Shown: one piece after another, positions 52,817-63,972 of the stretch
Layout of the letters: each line of letters starts with the position of its first letter
Position numbering within the stretch: position 1 is the first letter of the stretch
Assembly (NCBI GenBank): GCA_900120415.1
Contig: FQLW01000006.1
Span: 992,001-1,056,000 of the forward strand
From: Urmitella timonensis
GTDB lineage: Bacteria > Actinomycetota > Actinomycetes > Actinomycetales > Actinomycetaceae
Length of the DNA: 64,000 nucleotides
Direction: 5' to 3'
The notes under the pieces: model-generated
The model's database searches: none
Told to the model about the DNA's origin: nothing
Seen by the model: only the letters and a program-made list of their open reading frames with translations
Position numbers and translations under genes: made by a program

Positions 52817-54106
52817 ATGGCAACTAAGATTGCAAAAGATCAGTGTCAAGTGCTGGTCGTAGGGGCTGGTCCTGCCGGGGCGGCAACTGCCTATCACCTC
52901 GCTAAAGCCGGTATAGACGTCCTCGTCCTAGAAAAATCTGCGTTCCCGCGGGACAAAATCTGCGGTGACGGTCTAACTCCGGGAGCGGTAAAAGAAATCC
53001 TAGCAATGGGGATTAACCCGGTTGAAGAGGGATGGCAGGTCAATCGGGGGCTCAGTGTAATTGGTGGGGGACATCGAATTACCCTACCGTGGCCTGAAAA
53101 ATCTTCGCTTCCCTCCTACGGGCTCACTTGCAAGCGAACCGAGCTTGACCAGCGACTTATTCAGCAAGCGGTCGCTTGCGGTGCGCGACTAATTGAAAAC
53201 ACCGCCGTACAAGACCTACTTACAGACGCTGACGGTTACGCCTGCGGGGTAAGCGCAATCGTGCGCGAGCCACAAACTCGGCAAAAAAAGAATCGTGAAT
53301 TCCGTGCTCGCTACGTGGTTGATTGCACGGGAGCAAATGCTCGTTTAGCCTCCCGGCAAGGACGAACCCCCCTCAAGAATCGCCCCCTGGCGGTGGCGGC
53401 GCGAGCGTATTTCTATTCCCCCCGCGGTAACGAAGAAATGATGGAGTCCCACTTGGAACTGTGGGACGGTAAGCCCGGTCATTCAAACCTGTTGCCCGGT
53501 TACGGATGGCTATTCCCGATGGGCGACGGGATTGTAAACGTGGGGCTAGGCTCGGTATCTTCGGGTGCACAATCAACCAAATTGCCCTATAAACAGATAT
53601 TTAATCGCTGGGTAGCTAACTTGCCGAAACAGTGGGGGCTCAGCGAAGAAAACATGATTGGTTCGCTGCGTTCAGCGCCCTTGCCGATGGCATTTAATCG
53701 TAAACCGGCTTACGAAAATGGGCTACTTTTGGTTGGGGATGCTGCCGGAATGGTGTCGCCATTCAACGGAGAGGGCATCGCTCCGGCAATGTTTGCCGGG
53801 CGGCGCGCAGCCGATGCTTTAATCCAGGCACTAGGTCGTACCTCGCGCGCTCAAGCCGAACTTGCCCTCCAGGAATATCCTCGCGACCTGCAAGATCAAT
53901 ATGGGGGCTACTACAGTCTAGGTCGCGTATTCGTGCGACTAATCGAAAACCCGAAAATTATGCACGCCTGCACCAAATATGGTTTGGACAAACCGGCGTT
54001 GATGCGTTTTGTCCATAAAATGCTTTCTGATGGTTATGAACGCCGTGGCGGAGTAGCCTCCGACCGGGTGCTACAAATTCTGACTAAGGTGGTAAAACCA
54101 TCATGA
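52817..54106 (+). CDS. Geranylgeranyl-reductase-family FAD oxidoreductase (MenJ-like)
   Basis: The 429-residue protein has N-terminal FAD-binding VVGAGPAGAATAYHLA, a PRDKICGDGLTPGAV segment and the second FAD site LLVGDAAGMVSPFNGEGIA. In actinobacteria such proteins reduce one or more double bonds of the menaquinone tail. Location between menG and the complex I operon fits a menaquinone role. Confidence 0.85.
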   Translation: MATKIAKDQCQVLVVGAGPAGAATAYHLAKAGIDVLVLEKSAFPRDKICGDGLTPGAVKEILAMGINPVEEGWQVNRGLSVIGGGHRITLPWPEKSSLPSYGLTCKRTELDQRLIQQAVACGARLIENTAVQDLLTDADGYACGVSAIVREPQTRQKKNREFRARYVVDCTGANARLASRQGRTPLKNRPLAVAARAYFYSPRGNEEMMESHLELWDGKPGHSNLLPGYGWLFPMGDGIVNVGLGSVSSGAQSTKLPYKQIFNRWVANLPKQWGLSEENMIGSLRSAPLPMAFNRKPAYENGLLLVGDAAGMVSPFNGEGIAPAMFAGRRAADALIQALGRTSRAQAELALQEYPRDLQDQYGGYYSLGRVFVRLIENPKIMHACTKYGLDKPALMRFVHKMLSDGYERRGGVASDRVLQILTKVVKPS

Positions 54107-54209
54107 GGATCATTTTTGAGATAGAAGATTTGAGCCGGAAAAGAACCGGAAACTACGGCAGTTGCCAGTTCAGAGATGACTGGGCAGACAAGAAGGATGT
54201 GGAGACCAA

Positions 54210-54578
54210 ATGAGTCCATCGGCATCACTGTTAATAATGGGAGCGGTAGCGATTGTGCTGGCCGTGGGCGGTTTGGTACTGTCCGCGCTCCTAGGACCGG
54301 CACGTAAAAACCAGGTAAAGCTGGGTACTTACGAATGCGGAATTGACTCTAATGCTCACGAGGACGCGCGAGGGCGTTTCCCGATTAAGTATTACTTAAT
54401 CGCAATGACGTTTATCGTCTTCGATGTGGAAATGGTGTTCCTGTATCCATTTGCCGTATCGATAAGTCACTTTGGTCAAGTGATGGCCATTCCGGTACTA
54501 ATCGACATTTTGTTGTTCATCGTTTTGGTGCTGGTGCCCTACATTTATGAGTGGCGCCGGGGCGGACTGGACTATTAA
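54210..54578 (+). CDS. nuoA: NADH-quinone oxidoreductase subunit A
   Basis: The 122-residue subunit has three helices and family segments YECGIDSN, FPIKYYLIAMTFIVFDVEMVFLYPF. It belongs to the membrane arm of respiratory complex I. First gene of the operon, with GTGGAGA before the ATG. No strong promoter could be picked out in the 103 bp upstream. Confidence 0.95.
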   Translation: MSPSASLLIMGAVAIVLAVGGLVLSALLGPARKNQVKLGTYECGIDSNAHEDARGRFPIKYYLIAMTFIVFDVEMVFLYPFAVSISHFGQVMAIPVLIDILLFIVLVLVPYIYEWRRGGLDY

Positions 54579-54592
54579 GAGAGAGGTAAAGC

Positions 54593-55153
54593 ATGTCTTT
54601 TGATAATGAGATACCGGCAGGAGTCGCGCTTACCAGCCTAGATAAATTCATGGGTCTAAGCCGTAAAGCCAGCCTATGGCCGGTAACTATGGGTCTAGCC
54701 TGCTGCGCTATCGAGATGATGGCCACTGGAACCCCTCGTTTCGATATTTCCCGTTTCGGGATGGAGGTATTCCGTGCCTCGCCCCGCCATGCTGATTTGA
54801 TGATTGTCTCGGGTAGGGTTTCCTGGAAGATGGCACCGATTATTCGGAACTGCTACGATGCCATGCCCGAGCCCAAGTGGGTTATCTCTATGGGGGCCTG
54901 CGCGTCCTCAGGAGGGGTTTTCAATAACTATGCGGTGGTACAAGGCTGCGACCACGTAGTTCCTGTAGATGTTTACCTGCCCGGATGCCCTCCCCGCCCA
55001 GAAGCCCTGATTCATGCAATTATGGTGCTGTGGGATCAGATTCATTACCGCACCCCCATCACCCAAAAAGAACGCTTGGAGATTGCCCGTAAAGCAGAAC
55101 AAGCAGCTTTGGCAGCGACTCCTACTTCCCAGATGAAAGGACTGTTGGCGTGA
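54593..55153 (+). CDS. nuoB: NADH-quinone oxidoreductase subunit B
   Basis: The 186-residue subunit carries cluster N2, the last iron-sulfur cluster before quinone: cysteines in [18 protein letters not shown] and [11 protein letters not shown]. Ribosome binding site GAGAGG precedes the ATG. The stop overlaps the nuoC start by four bases. Confidence 0.97.
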   Translation: MSFDNEIPAGVALTSLDKFMGLSRKASLWPVTMGLACCAIEMMATGTPRFDISRFGMEVFRASPRHADLMIVSGRVSWKMAPIIRNCYDAMPEPKWVISMGACASSGGVFNNYAVVQGCDHVVPVDVYLPGCPPRPEALIHAIMVLWDQIHYRTPITQKERLEIARKAEQAALAATPTSQMKGLLA

Positions 55154-55902
55154 GTACAGACGACAAGACAGTAGTCCTGCATTCCGATGTAGAGGACGGG
55201 CCGGTAGCAGTTGAGGTTAGCGCCCCGCGTGGCTTTGCTGCTGGCTCTAATATGGGTATCCGTCACGGTCTGTTCGGGGTGCATGATGATGGTGACACTA
55301 CCGGTTTTGGAGACATCGAATTACAGCGGCAAATGCCCGCTGAAAGTCCCCGCCCCTATGGGTCATGGTTCGATGAGGTCGTAGAGATTTTAGAAGAGCT
55401 TATCGAACAGTCTGAGCTAGAAATAGCACAGGTAATCGAGCGGGTGGTAGTCGATAATGATGAACTGACTATTTTTGTCTCCCGCGAGCACTTGCCGCAG
55501 GTTGCCAGTTGGCTCCGCGACGATCAAGACCTACGTTTTGAGCTGTGCCTTGGGGTGAACGGGGTGCACTATCCGCACGATAAAGGGCGAGAACTGCACG
55601 CCGTCTATATGCTTTATTCGGCAACCCACAACCGCCAACTACGGTTGGAAGTTACCTGTCCGGAATCTGACCCTCGGATTCCCTCGGTGGTAGCCACCTA
55701 TCCCGGAAATGACTGGTGGGAACGGGAAACCTGGGATTTGATGGGGATTATCTTTACCGGTCATCCCGGTCTTAGTAGAACTGCTCTACCCGATGACTGG
55801 GTAGGTCATCCTCAGCGGAAGGATTATCCGCTAGGCGGTATTCCGGTGCAATTTAAGGGCGCTACGGTTCCGCCCGCCGATTCGCGGAGGTCATACAGTT
55901 AA
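55150..55902 (+). CDS. nuoC: NADH-quinone oxidoreductase subunit C
   Basis: The 250-residue subunit starts with GTG overlapping the nuoB stop. The C-terminal part holds the family signature ([23 protein letters not shown] and [12 protein letters not shown]). The N-terminal about 60 residues are variable. It sits in the quinone-reducing peripheral arm with NuoB and NuoD. Confidence 0.95.
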   Translation: MSTDDKTVVLHSDVEDGPVAVEVSAPRGFAAGSNMGIRHGLFGVHDDGDTTGFGDIELQRQMPAESPRPYGSWFDEVVEILEELIEQSELEIAQVIERVVVDNDELTIFVSREHLPQVASWLRDDQDLRFELCLGVNGVHYPHDKGRELHAVYMLYSATHNRQLRLEVTCPESDPRIPSVVATYPGNDWWERETWDLMGIIFTGHPGLSRTALPDDWVGHPQRKDYPLGGIPVQFKGATVPPADSRRSYS

Positions 55903-57276
55903 ATGAAATACGTATCTGATAGCGAAAACAGCCCGCTGCTAAGAGCTGCCGGATCCGCCCTCGATAATCTAATTACCAAGGACACTCCGCAATACGATTT
56001 GCAAGGTGGCGACTGGGAAGAGATGGCTTCCGAAGTCGAAAAGCTCGCCAACGAACGCATCGTCATGAACCTAGGACCCGTTCACCCCTCTACCCATGGG
56101 GTGCTGCGCCTAATTGTAGAGCTAGACGGGGAATATGTTCGTGACGTGCGGGTGGGAACCGGTTATTTGCATACCGGTATCGAAAAGAACATGGAATACC
56201 GTACCTGGACACAGGGCGTGACCTACTGTACCCGCATGGATTATGTGGCTCCGTTCTTCCAAGAAGCCGCCTACTGCCTGGCAGTCGAAAAAGTTTTGAA
56301 GAAAACCGCCGAGGTTCCAGAGCGGGCAAATCTAATTCGTATCCTGATGATGGAGCTTAACCGGATAGCTTCCCATATTGTTGCTATCGCTTCTGGTGGT
56401 AACGAGCTCGGCGCCACCACCATGATGACTATCGGGTTCAGAGGACGCGAAGAAATCCTGCGGATTTTTGAGCAAGTAACCGGTCTGCGTATGAATCACG
56501 CCTATATTCGTCCCGGTGGAGTTGCTCAGGACTTACCTCCCGGGTGCACTGAATATATTCGCGACCTATTACCAAAGACTCGGCGCGATATTAACGAACT
56601 ACAGGATTTGACCTTACAAAACCCCATCTTCAAGGCACGTTTTTGTGATGTAGCGGTTTTGCCTTTATCGGCACATATGGCAATGTCTATGACCGGACCA
56701 TCAGTAAGGGCTGCCGGGTATCCCCTGGATATGCGGAAGATGCAACCCTACTGTGGATATGAAAACTTTGATTTCGATGTTCCGGTAGCCGACCAGTCCG
56801 ATGCCTACAACCGGACCGTGGTGCGCTTCGACGAGTGCTATGAGTCTTTGAAGATTATCTACCAGGTACTAGATCGCCTTGATGAAACCGAGGGCGAACC
56901 GGTAATGATTTCCGATCCACAAATTAAGTGGTCGGCTCAGCTAAGCGTAGGTATTGACGGTCAAGGTAACTCTCCTGAACATATCAAGGAGATTATGGGA
57001 AGCTCTATGGAGTCATTAATTCAGCACTTTAAGCTGGTAACCGAAGGCTTTAGAGCGCCAGTCGGTCAGGCAACCCAATTAGTAGAACACGCGAAAGGCG
57101 TGATGGGGGTACACGTGGTCTCTGACGGTGGCACTCGTCCTTATCGGGCACATTTCCGTGACCCCAGTTTCGCTAACCTGCAATCCTTATCCCTAATGGC
57201 TCAAGGTGGCACGATTTCTGATTTGATTGTGGCGCTAGCCAGTGTGGATCCCGTACTGGGAGGTGTAGATCGCTAA
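55903..57276 (+). CDS. nuoD: NADH-quinone oxidoreductase subunit D
   Basis: The 457-residue subunit shows [22 protein letters not shown] with quinone-site residues, [15 protein letters not shown] and the [10 protein letters not shown] segment. It starts right after the nuoC stop and overlaps nuoE by one base. An N-terminal extension of about 45 residues precedes the core. Confidence 0.96.
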   Translation: MKYVSDSENSPLLRAAGSALDNLITKDTPQYDLQGGDWEEMASEVEKLANERIVMNLGPVHPSTHGVLRLIVELDGEYVRDVRVGTGYLHTGIEKNMEYRTWTQGVTYCTRMDYVAPFFQEAAYCLAVEKVLKKTAEVPERANLIRILMMELNRIASHIVAIASGGNELGATTMMTIGFRGREEILRIFEQVTGLRMNHAYIRPGGVAQDLPPGCTEYIRDLLPKTRRDINELQDLTLQNPIFKARFCDVAVLPLSAHMAMSMTGPSVRAAGYPLDMRKMQPYCGYENFDFDVPVADQSDAYNRTVVRFDECYESLKIIYQVLDRLDETEGEPVMISDPQIKWSAQLSVGIDGQGNSPEHIKEIMGSSMESLIQHFKLVTEGFRAPVGQATQLVEHAKGVMGVHVVSDGGTRPYRAHFRDPSFANLQSLSLMAQGGTISDLIVALASVDPVLGGVDR

Positions 57277-58070
57277 TGAGTTATTACAACCCTGAAGTTG
57301 AGCAAAAGTTCCGCGCCGAAGCTGCGGAAATCATTGCCCGCTACCCCAAGGGGCATGAGCGTAGCGCGATGATTCCGCTGCTACATCTGGTGCAAAGCAT
57401 AGACGGGTATGTAACCGCCAACGGTATCGGATTAATCGCCGATATTTTGAACTGCCAGCGGGCAGAAGTTAGCGCGGTTGCGACTTTCTACACCCAATTC
57501 AAACGCCATCCCAACGGTGAATACACCGTAGGGGTTTGCACTAACGCTCTGTGTGCCGTCCTCGGAGGAGACACCATTATGCAGACCCTAGAAAAAGAGC
57601 TAGAGGTCGGAAATGATGAAACCACCCCGGACGGTAAAATCACTTTAGAAGCTCTAGAATGTAATGCTGCCTGCGACTACGCTCCGGTAGTTATGGTTAA
57701 TTGGGAGTTCTTCGATAATCAGACTCCCCAATCCGCCGTGCAATTGGTACGTGACATCAAAGCGGGTAAACCGGTTCGTCCTACGCGCGGATCCGAGACG
57801 GCTCCTACCTTTAAAGAAGCCAGTCGCATTTTGGCTGGATTCCCCAATGCCCAGACCGCAAGTCAAGGGGTTGCAGCCGGTCCCGCCAGTTTGTGGGGAC
57901 TCAAAGTTGCGGAAGAAAACGGAATGGAAGCTCCCGATCCGGGACAGTTTGAAAAATCAGATGCAACCCAGATTCATGAAACCGAGTCAGGTAAGGCTGC
58001 AAATGCCGCCGGAACAGATGCGGTGGGCAGGAAACACTCCTCTGCTGAGCACAAGGAGACGGGCAAGTGA
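57276..58070 (+). CDS. nuoE: NADH-quinone oxidoreductase subunit E
   Basis: The 264-residue subunit has the thioredoxin-like domain with [2Fe-2S] ligands CTNALC and ECNAAC in the first about 150 residues. A C-terminal extension of about 100 residues, rich in Ala, Gly, Glu and Lys and without clear fold, is similar to that in other actinobacteria. Overlaps nuoF by four bases. Confidence 0.94.
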   Translation: MSYYNPEVEQKFRAEAAEIIARYPKGHERSAMIPLLHLVQSIDGYVTANGIGLIADILNCQRAEVSAVATFYTQFKRHPNGEYTVGVCTNALCAVLGGDTIMQTLEKELEVGNDETTPDGKITLEALECNAACDYAPVVMVNWEFFDNQTPQSAVQLVRDIKAGKPVRPTRGSETAPTFKEASRILAGFPNAQTASQGVAAGPASLWGLKVAEENGMEAPDPGQFEKSDATQIHETESGKAANAAGTDAVGRKHSSAEHKETGK

Positions 58071-59380
58071 GCGAAAAGTTAAAGTCTGAAATCCGCCGGG
58101 TTCCGCTGACCCCCATCGTTACCAAACAGTACCGCGAGCCTGAAAGCTGGACGCTAGCGGCTTATAGGAAAACTGGTGGCTACCGCGGGTTAGAAAAAGC
58201 TAAACACCTGGAACCGGCGGAAATTGTGGAAGCAGTTAAGCAAGCCGGAGTTAGAGGGCGCGGCGGTGCCGGTTTCGGTACTGGTCTAAAGTGGTCGTTC
58301 TTACCTCCCGATGATGGGGGTCCGCGTTACCTGACCGTGAACTGCGACGAATCTGAGCCAGGCACTTGTAAAGATATCCCCATGGTTTTGGCGAACCCCC
58401 ATGCAGTAATCGAGGGGGTCGCCATCACCTGTTTTGCCATTGGCTGTAAGCACGCTTTCATTTATATCCGCGGCGAAGTGGTTCACGCCTATAACCGCCT
58501 TTTAGTGGCAATTAAAGAGGCTGAAGATGCGGGGCTGTTGGGAGATTTGAAACTTATCGCCCATGCCGGTGCTGGTGCTTATATTTGCGGCGAAGAAACC
58601 GCGCTTTTGGATTCCCTAGAGGGCAAGCGGGGTCACCCGCGGCTAAAACCGCCATTTCCCGCGGTTAAAGGGCTCTATGCCCGTCCTACCGTTATCAATA
58701 ATGCGGAAACCATGGCTCAGGTAGCTACCGTTTTTCAAAATTCGGTTGATTGGTATGCCTCAATGGGTAAAGATAAATCCCTGGGTTACGGTATGTTTAA
58801 CCTGTCGGGACATATTAAACACCCCGGTCTTTATGAGGCTCCTTTCGGCATAACCATGCGCGAGCTGCTGGAATACTCTGGCGGGATTCGCGAGGGGCAC
58901 ACCTTAAAGTTCTATACCCCCGGTGGCTCCTCAACTCCGCTTTTTACCGAAGCTGACCTCGATGTTCCCTTGACCTACGAGGACGTAGCTGCCGCCGGAT
59001 CTATGCTGGCAACCCGCGCCCTGCAAGTGTTTGATGAAACTACTTCCGTAGTCAGGGTAATTAGCCGTTGGACAGACTTCTATCAGCATGAATCTTGCGG
59101 TAAATGCACCCCGTGCCGCGAGGGTACCTATTGGATGAAGCAGATAATGCACCGCCTCGAGGCTGGTAAAGGACAAGAGGGGGACGTGGATTTACTCTAC
59201 GATATCGCCGGTAATATCGCGGGACGTAGCTTCTGCGCCCTGGGAGATGCCGCGGCCACCCCGGTTCGGAGCGGCATCGAGAAATTCCGTAAAGAATTCG
59301 AAGCTGGCTATACCACTCCCTGGTGGGAGGCATTTCCGCCCGCCGCCTCGGAGGTTTTTAACGAAGGAGGCCTCCTGTGA
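58067..59380 (+). CDS. nuoF: NADH-quinone oxidoreductase subunit F
   Basis: The 437-residue subunit binds NADH and FMN (GRGGAGFGTGLKWSF; GAYICGEETALLDSLEG) and a [4Fe-4S] cluster (ESCGKCTPCREGTYW with a later Cys in FCALGDA). It is the entry point for electrons. GTG start overlapping the nuoE stop. Confidence 0.97.
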   Translation: MSEKLKSEIRRVPLTPIVTKQYREPESWTLAAYRKTGGYRGLEKAKHLEPAEIVEAVKQAGVRGRGGAGFGTGLKWSFLPPDDGGPRYLTVNCDESEPGTCKDIPMVLANPHAVIEGVAITCFAIGCKHAFIYIRGEVVHAYNRLLVAIKEAEDAGLLGDLKLIAHAGAGAYICGEETALLDSLEGKRGHPRLKPPFPAVKGLYARPTVINNAETMAQVATVFQNSVDWYASMGKDKSLGYGMFNLSGHIKHPGLYEAPFGITMRELLEYSGGIREGHTLKFYTPGGSSTPLFTEADLDVPLTYEDVAAAGSMLATRALQVFDETTSVVRVISRWTDFYQHESCGKCTPCREGTYWMKQIMHRLEAGKGQEGDVDLLYDIAGNIAGRSFCALGDAAATPVRSGIEKFRKEFEAGYTTPWWEAFPPAASEVFNEGGLL

Positions 59381-61980
59381 GTGAACAAGTCAAAATTAAT
59401 ATTGACGGTCAGGATATCGAGGTCGCCAAGGGGACACTCTTAATTCGAGCAGCCGAAAAACTGGGAATCCATATTCCCCGTTTTTGCGACCACCCACTGC
59501 TAGACCCTGCCGGAGCTTGCCGGCAATGCCTAGTAGAGGTAGCAATGCCGGGGCGTGACGGGGTGGTTCGTCCTATGCCCAAGCCCCAACCGGCGTGCAC
59601 CATGACCGCGATGGCGGGCATGGAAATCAAAACTGCTGCCACTTCGGAGGTAGCGGAGAAAGCCCAGCATGGGATTACCGAGTTCCTGTTGATTAACCAT
59701 CCCCTAGATTGTCCGATTTGCGATAAAGGCGGGGAATGTCCGCTACAGAATCAAGCGATGTCGCACGGTACTTTGCGCAGCCGGTTTATAGATGAAAAGC
59801 GGCTGTGGCCCAAACCGGTGGAACTAACCGGTCAGATTCTAATCGACCGGGAACGCTGCGTGCTCTGTCAGCGTTGCGTACGCTTCGCTAACCAGATTGC
59901 GGGCGACTCTTTCATCGCCTTGCAAGGGCGCGGGGGCGGTTCCTCTCCGCGTGACGACCACGATTTCATGGGGGAAAATGTTGGCGCCTTTGACCAGGAA
60001 ACCCTGGGAATCTCCGATTCTGACGGTTCAAAACCGCAGCTGCGCCTCGACCCGGAAACACAGGCGTTGTCGGATTCGCATGGAAAACCGGCTCCGCTTT
60101 CCTCTCTAGCTGCTCGGGGGGCAGGGGCAGATGAGCAAGATCAGTCAGGTAGACTTTTCAGTTCCTATTTCTCAGGCAACATTATTCAGATTTGCCCGGT
60201 AGGGGCATTAACCTCGAAACGTTACCGTTTCCGGGCACGTCCTTTTGATTTGATTTCTACGCCAGGAGTAACCGAACAGGACGCTTCCGGTTCTGCACTG
60301 CGTACCGACATTCGTCGTGGGGTGATTACCCGCAGGATGGCGCAAAAGGATTTGCAGGTAAACGAGGAATGGATTACCGATAAAGATCGTTTCGGATACC
60401 AGTGGCAGTTCCAACCGTCTCGGATTAAAACTCCACTGGTACGTGAAGATGGCAAGTTAGTTCCAACTTCCTGGTTTGATGCTTTTGAACGTGCAGCCCA
60501 GGGATTATCCGCAGCTGGCAAGGGCAAAGTTGGTTTCTTACCGGGAGGACGGCTAACTTTCGAGGACGCCTACGCCTGGTCAAAGTTTGCCCGGGTAGTG
60601 TGCGGGACTAACGATATAGATCAGCGTACCCGCACAGCTGGCAGAGAAGAAGAATCTTTCTTGGGTGCCTATTTTGCGGGCGCTGGAATGCCGGTTACCT
60701 ATGATGACCTGGAAAAAGCTGGTCAAGTGCTCCTGGTTGGTTTTGAGCCCGAGGACGAATGCGGTGCGGTATTCCTCCGGCTGCGTAAAGGGGTCAGGAA
60801 CGGCAGCGTAAAAGTGGCTACTGTAGCACCTTTTGCTTCGCCCTCTTCGGTAAAAACCGCAGCTACAGTACTATTTGCAGCTCCCGGAACCGAACCGGAA
60901 GTTGTTGCTAACGTAAAAGCCGATGCCGAGGGTGATTTTGGTGCGGTATTTGCGGGTCTTAAGGATGAGGGCGCGGTGATTGTTGTCGGTGAACGTGCCG
61001 GCATAGTGCCTGGTCTGCTCAGTGCGGTTAATCACCTAGCTGCTCGGAGCGGAGCGCGTCTGGCATGGATTCCGCGCCGCAGCGGAGAACGCGGCGGGGT
61101 TGAAGCAGGTCTATTACCTGGTTTACTTCCTTTTGGACGTGACGGACATGACAGTTCAGCTCGCAATGATTTGGCTACGGTCTGGGGCGGGCAGCTACCA
61201 GCAGAGCCGGGACGCGACACCCAACAAATCCTGCGAGCCGCTGCTAGTGGAGAATTGTCCGCGCTGGTACTGGGGGGATTGGATTTACGTGACCTGCCAG
61301 ACCAGGATTTAGTGGGCAAAGCTCTAAAGAAATGCCCCTTCGTGGTTTCTTTGGAAATCAATTTCACACCCGCAGCTGAAGCAGCAGATGTAGTGTTCCC
61401 GGTAGCTCCGGTTTCGGAAAAACCTGGCACTTTCATTAACTGGGAAGGACGGCTGCGACCTTTCGGGCAAGCCCTGGTTTCTCAAGATATGCCCGATTGG
61501 CAAGTGCTAAACAAGCTGGCGCAGGTAATGGGAATCGAACTGGGAATAGACTCTCTGAAGTCAATCTACGCCGAAGCTAACGATTTGCTTGATTGGAATG
61601 GTTCGCGGGTATCATTCGAGCCCAGCGCACCCGCTGACTTACTTGCTCCCCAAGCTAGTGAAGTGGTTGTTACCTGCCATAAGCCCCTAATTGACGAGGG
61701 TCTTTTGCAGACAGGGGCAGCAGATATGCAAGCAGCTGGGCGTGCTTCATTTGCGCGTATTAGCCCGCAAACAGCGAAAGAGTTTGGTATCAGTGCCGGT
61801 GGGGCTGTAAATCTGAAAACAGACCAGGGGAGCATCCAGCTTCCGGTGGTGCTAACCGATATGCCACAGCGCGTGGTGTGGGTACCAGAATGTTCTGCTC
61901 ACTGTCACGTACATGAGTCTTTGGGCGTTAGCAGTGGCGCCCTCGTCGAATTGGAGCCCGTTGCGGAGGTACAGCAGTGA
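59377..61980 (+). CDS. nuoG: NADH-quinone oxidoreductase subunit G
   Basis: The 867-residue subunit has an N-terminal [2Fe-2S] domain (CDHPLLDPAGACRQC), a His/Cys cluster (HPLDCPICDKGGECPLQ), a further cluster domain (CVLCQRCVRF and ICPVGALTSK) and a molybdopterin-oxidoreductase-like C-terminal part. An unusual loop of about 60 residues rich in Asp and Ser separates the CVLCQRC and ICPVGA halves (about residues 190-255). Starts at GTG overlapping nuoF. Confidence 0.96.
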   Translation: MSEQVKINIDGQDIEVAKGTLLIRAAEKLGIHIPRFCDHPLLDPAGACRQCLVEVAMPGRDGVVRPMPKPQPACTMTAMAGMEIKTAATSEVAEKAQHGITEFLLINHPLDCPICDKGGECPLQNQAMSHGTLRSRFIDEKRLWPKPVELTGQILIDRERCVLCQRCVRFANQIAGDSFIALQGRGGGSSPRDDHDFMGENVGAFDQETLGISDSDGSKPQLRLDPETQALSDSHGKPAPLSSLAARGAGADEQDQSGRLFSSYFSGNIIQICPVGALTSKRYRFRARPFDLISTPGVTEQDASGSALRTDIRRGVITRRMAQKDLQVNEEWITDKDRFGYQWQFQPSRIKTPLVREDGKLVPTSWFDAFERAAQGLSAAGKGKVGFLPGGRLTFEDAYAWSKFARVVCGTNDIDQRTRTAGREEESFLGAYFAGAGMPVTYDDLEKAGQVLLVGFEPEDECGAVFLRLRKGVRNGSVKVATVAPFASPSSVKTAATVLFAAPGTEPEVVANVKADAEGDFGAVFAGLKDEGAVIVVGERAGIVPGLLSAVNHLAARSGARLAWIPRRSGERGGVEAGLLPGLLPFGRDGHDSSARNDLATVWGGQLPAEPGRDTQQILRAAASGELSALVLGGLDLRDLPDQDLVGKALKKCPFVVSLEINFTPAAEAADVVFPVAPVSEKPGTFINWEGRLRPFGQALVSQDMPDWQVLNKLAQVMGIELGIDSLKSIYAEANDLLDWNGSRVSFEPSAPADLLAPQASEVVVTCHKPLIDEGLLQTGAADMQAAGRASFARISPQTAKEFGISAGGAVNLKTDQGSIQLPVVLTDMPQRVVWVPECSAHCHVHESLGVSSGALVELEPVAEVQQ

Positions 61981-63326
61981 ATACAGCAATTCTGCTAAGC
62001 GCAAATAGTACTGGTGCCGCTGATTTCAGTAATGACACCTGGTGGATAACGCTAATCAAAGCGGTATTTATCGTGTTCTGGTTGATTATCAGCGTAATTA
62101 TGGCGCTATGGGTGGAAAGGCGTGGTCTAGGTCGTATTCAGACCAGACCAGGACCTAATGTTCACGGTCCGCTCGGTCTTTTCCAGGCATTGGCCGATGC
62201 CATTAAGCTTTTGACCAAAGAAGATATCTTCAAACGACAGGTTGATAAAGTTCTTTATCTAATGGCTCCAATCGTTACCGCTGCCTGTGCGTTCTGTGTC
62301 TACGCGGTGATTCCCTTCGGTCCGAGTCTGCATATCGGTAACTTCTCAACACCTTTGCAGCTAACCGACTCTGATGTAGCTGTGCTTTATATGTTAGCTG
62401 TCGCGGGTCTGGGAATTTACGGGATTATTCTTGCAGGTTGGGCCTCTAACGGACATTTGCCTTTATATGGTGCAACCCGGTCTGCTGCACAGGTAATCAG
62501 CTACGAGCTAGCGATGGGAATGTCTTTAGTATCCGTGTTCGTGGTATCCGGTTCGATGAAAACTTCGGAGATTGTGGCTGCTCAGTCGCCTATGTGGTGG
62601 TGTATTGCCCTGTTCCCCGCTTTCGTAATCTACATAATCTCGATGATGGGAGAGGTAAACCGTCTACCTTTCGACCTGCCCGAATGTGAAGGCGAAATCG
62701 TAGCGGGGCATATGACCGAGTATTCCTCAATGAAGTTCGCCTGGTTCTACCTGGCGGAATACATCAATATGTTTAACGTATCGGGGATTTGCGTGACGCT
62801 GTTCCTGGGTGGTTGGCGTTTCCCCGGTGGGGAAGCAATCTTGGGGGGCGCACTCAACAGCGGACTATGGCCTTTCCTATGGTTTGGAATCAAAGTATGG
62901 GCAGTCATGTGGTTCATGATTTGGGTGCGTGGTACCTTGCTGCGGGTTCGCTATGACCAGTTGATGATGCTGGGATGGAAGATTTTGCTGCCAGTATCAA
63001 TTGCCTGGATGGTAGTGGTGGTAGTTATGCGAGTAGTCAGCCTCTACGGTATCGGCACTATTTCGCAAAGAATGATTGCCATCGCAGCAATCTTTATATT
63101 CGCCCTCGTTCTTATCTGGATAACAGGGATTAAGGCAGATAACAAAGCCCGAGAACAACAAGAGCTTAAAGAGTATGCCGCCAGTGCGCCCTTTGATGCT
63201 TTCGCTGGGGGCTATCCGGTGCCGCCAATGCCGGGGCAAACGTTACCTCCCAGTCCCCGTGCTTTAACAAATGTGGGCGCAGATGAAGATTACCTGGTTG
63301 CTAAAGGGGGAGAATCTGATGAGTAA
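61977..63326 (+). CDS. nuoH: NADH-quinone oxidoreductase subunit H
   Basis: The 449-residue membrane subunit forms part of the quinone pocket: [38 protein letters not shown] and the [13 protein letters not shown] segment. A C-terminal soluble tail of about 60 residues (Pro-rich, then acidic) is longer than in proteobacteria. GTG start overlapping nuoG by four bases. Confidence 0.96.
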   Translation: MNTAILLSANSTGAADFSNDTWWITLIKAVFIVFWLIISVIMALWVERRGLGRIQTRPGPNVHGPLGLFQALADAIKLLTKEDIFKRQVDKVLYLMAPIVTAACAFCVYAVIPFGPSLHIGNFSTPLQLTDSDVAVLYMLAVAGLGIYGIILAGWASNGHLPLYGATRSAAQVISYELAMGMSLVSVFVVSGSMKTSEIVAAQSPMWWCIALFPAFVIYIISMMGEVNRLPFDLPECEGEIVAGHMTEYSSMKFAWFYLAEYINMFNVSGICVTLFLGGWRFPGGEAILGGALNSGLWPFLWFGIKVWAVMWFMIWVRGTLLRVRYDQLMMLGWKILLPVSIAWMVVVVVMRVVSLYGIGTISQRMIAIAAIFIFALVLIWITGIKADNKAREQQELKEYAASAPFDAFAGGYPVPPMPGQTLPPSPRALTNVGADEDYLVAKGGESDE

Positions 63327-63972
63327 ACGTAATCCCACCAGGGACGATATGATTTTTGAGCCCGATCCTAAAGGTCCGGTTGGTGAATTCTTTGCACCGG
63401 TTGCCGGATTTGGGGTTACCTTCCGTTCGTTTTTCCGTCCCACGGTCACCGAGCAGTATCCCTACGAAGCTCCGCATATCCAACCCCGTTTCCATGGGCG
63501 TCACCAGCTGAATCGTTATCCCGATGGATTAGAAAAATGTATTGGCTGTGAACTGTGCGCCTGGGCCTGTCCTGCGGATGCCATCTATGTAGAGGCCGCT
63601 GCCAATACTCCCGAGGCGCAATATTCGCCCGGGGAACGCTATGGCAAGGTCTATCAAATTAACTATTTGCGCTGCATTTTCTGTGGGTTATGCATGGAGG
63701 CTTGTCCCACCAGGGCACTAACCATGAGTAATGAATTCGAGATGGCTGATTACCATCGCGAAAACATGATTTACGAAAAAGGCCAGATTCTCGCTCCCCT
63801 TGAGGAGGGAATGCTCGCAGCTCCTCATCCCATGGTGGAAGGAACCACCGATGGCGACTATTACCGAGGGAAGGTGACCGGCGTGACCCAGGCGCAACGT
63901 GACTGGGTTCGCGAGCACCGTCCAGAAGATCCGACTCTTATACAGTCGGGGGTTAAGGAGGTTCAGCAATGA
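63319..63972 (+). CDS. nuoI: NADH-quinone oxidoreductase subunit I
   Basis: ATG at 63319, with AAAGGGGGAG upstream, is preferred over an earlier in-frame codon inside nuoH, giving 217 residues and an 8-bp overlap. Two [4Fe-4S] motifs are seen: [17 protein letters not shown] and [17 protein letters not shown]. It passes electrons towards NuoB. Confidence 0.96.
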   Translation: MSKRNPTRDDMIFEPDPKGPVGEFFAPVAGFGVTFRSFFRPTVTEQYPYEAPHIQPRFHGRHQLNRYPDGLEKCIGCELCAWACPADAIYVEAAANTPEAQYSPGERYGKVYQINYLRCIFCGLCMEACPTRALTMSNEFEMADYHRENMIYEKGQILAPLEEGMLAAPHPMVEGTTDGDYYRGKVTGVTQAQRDWVREHRPEDPTLIQSGVKEVQQ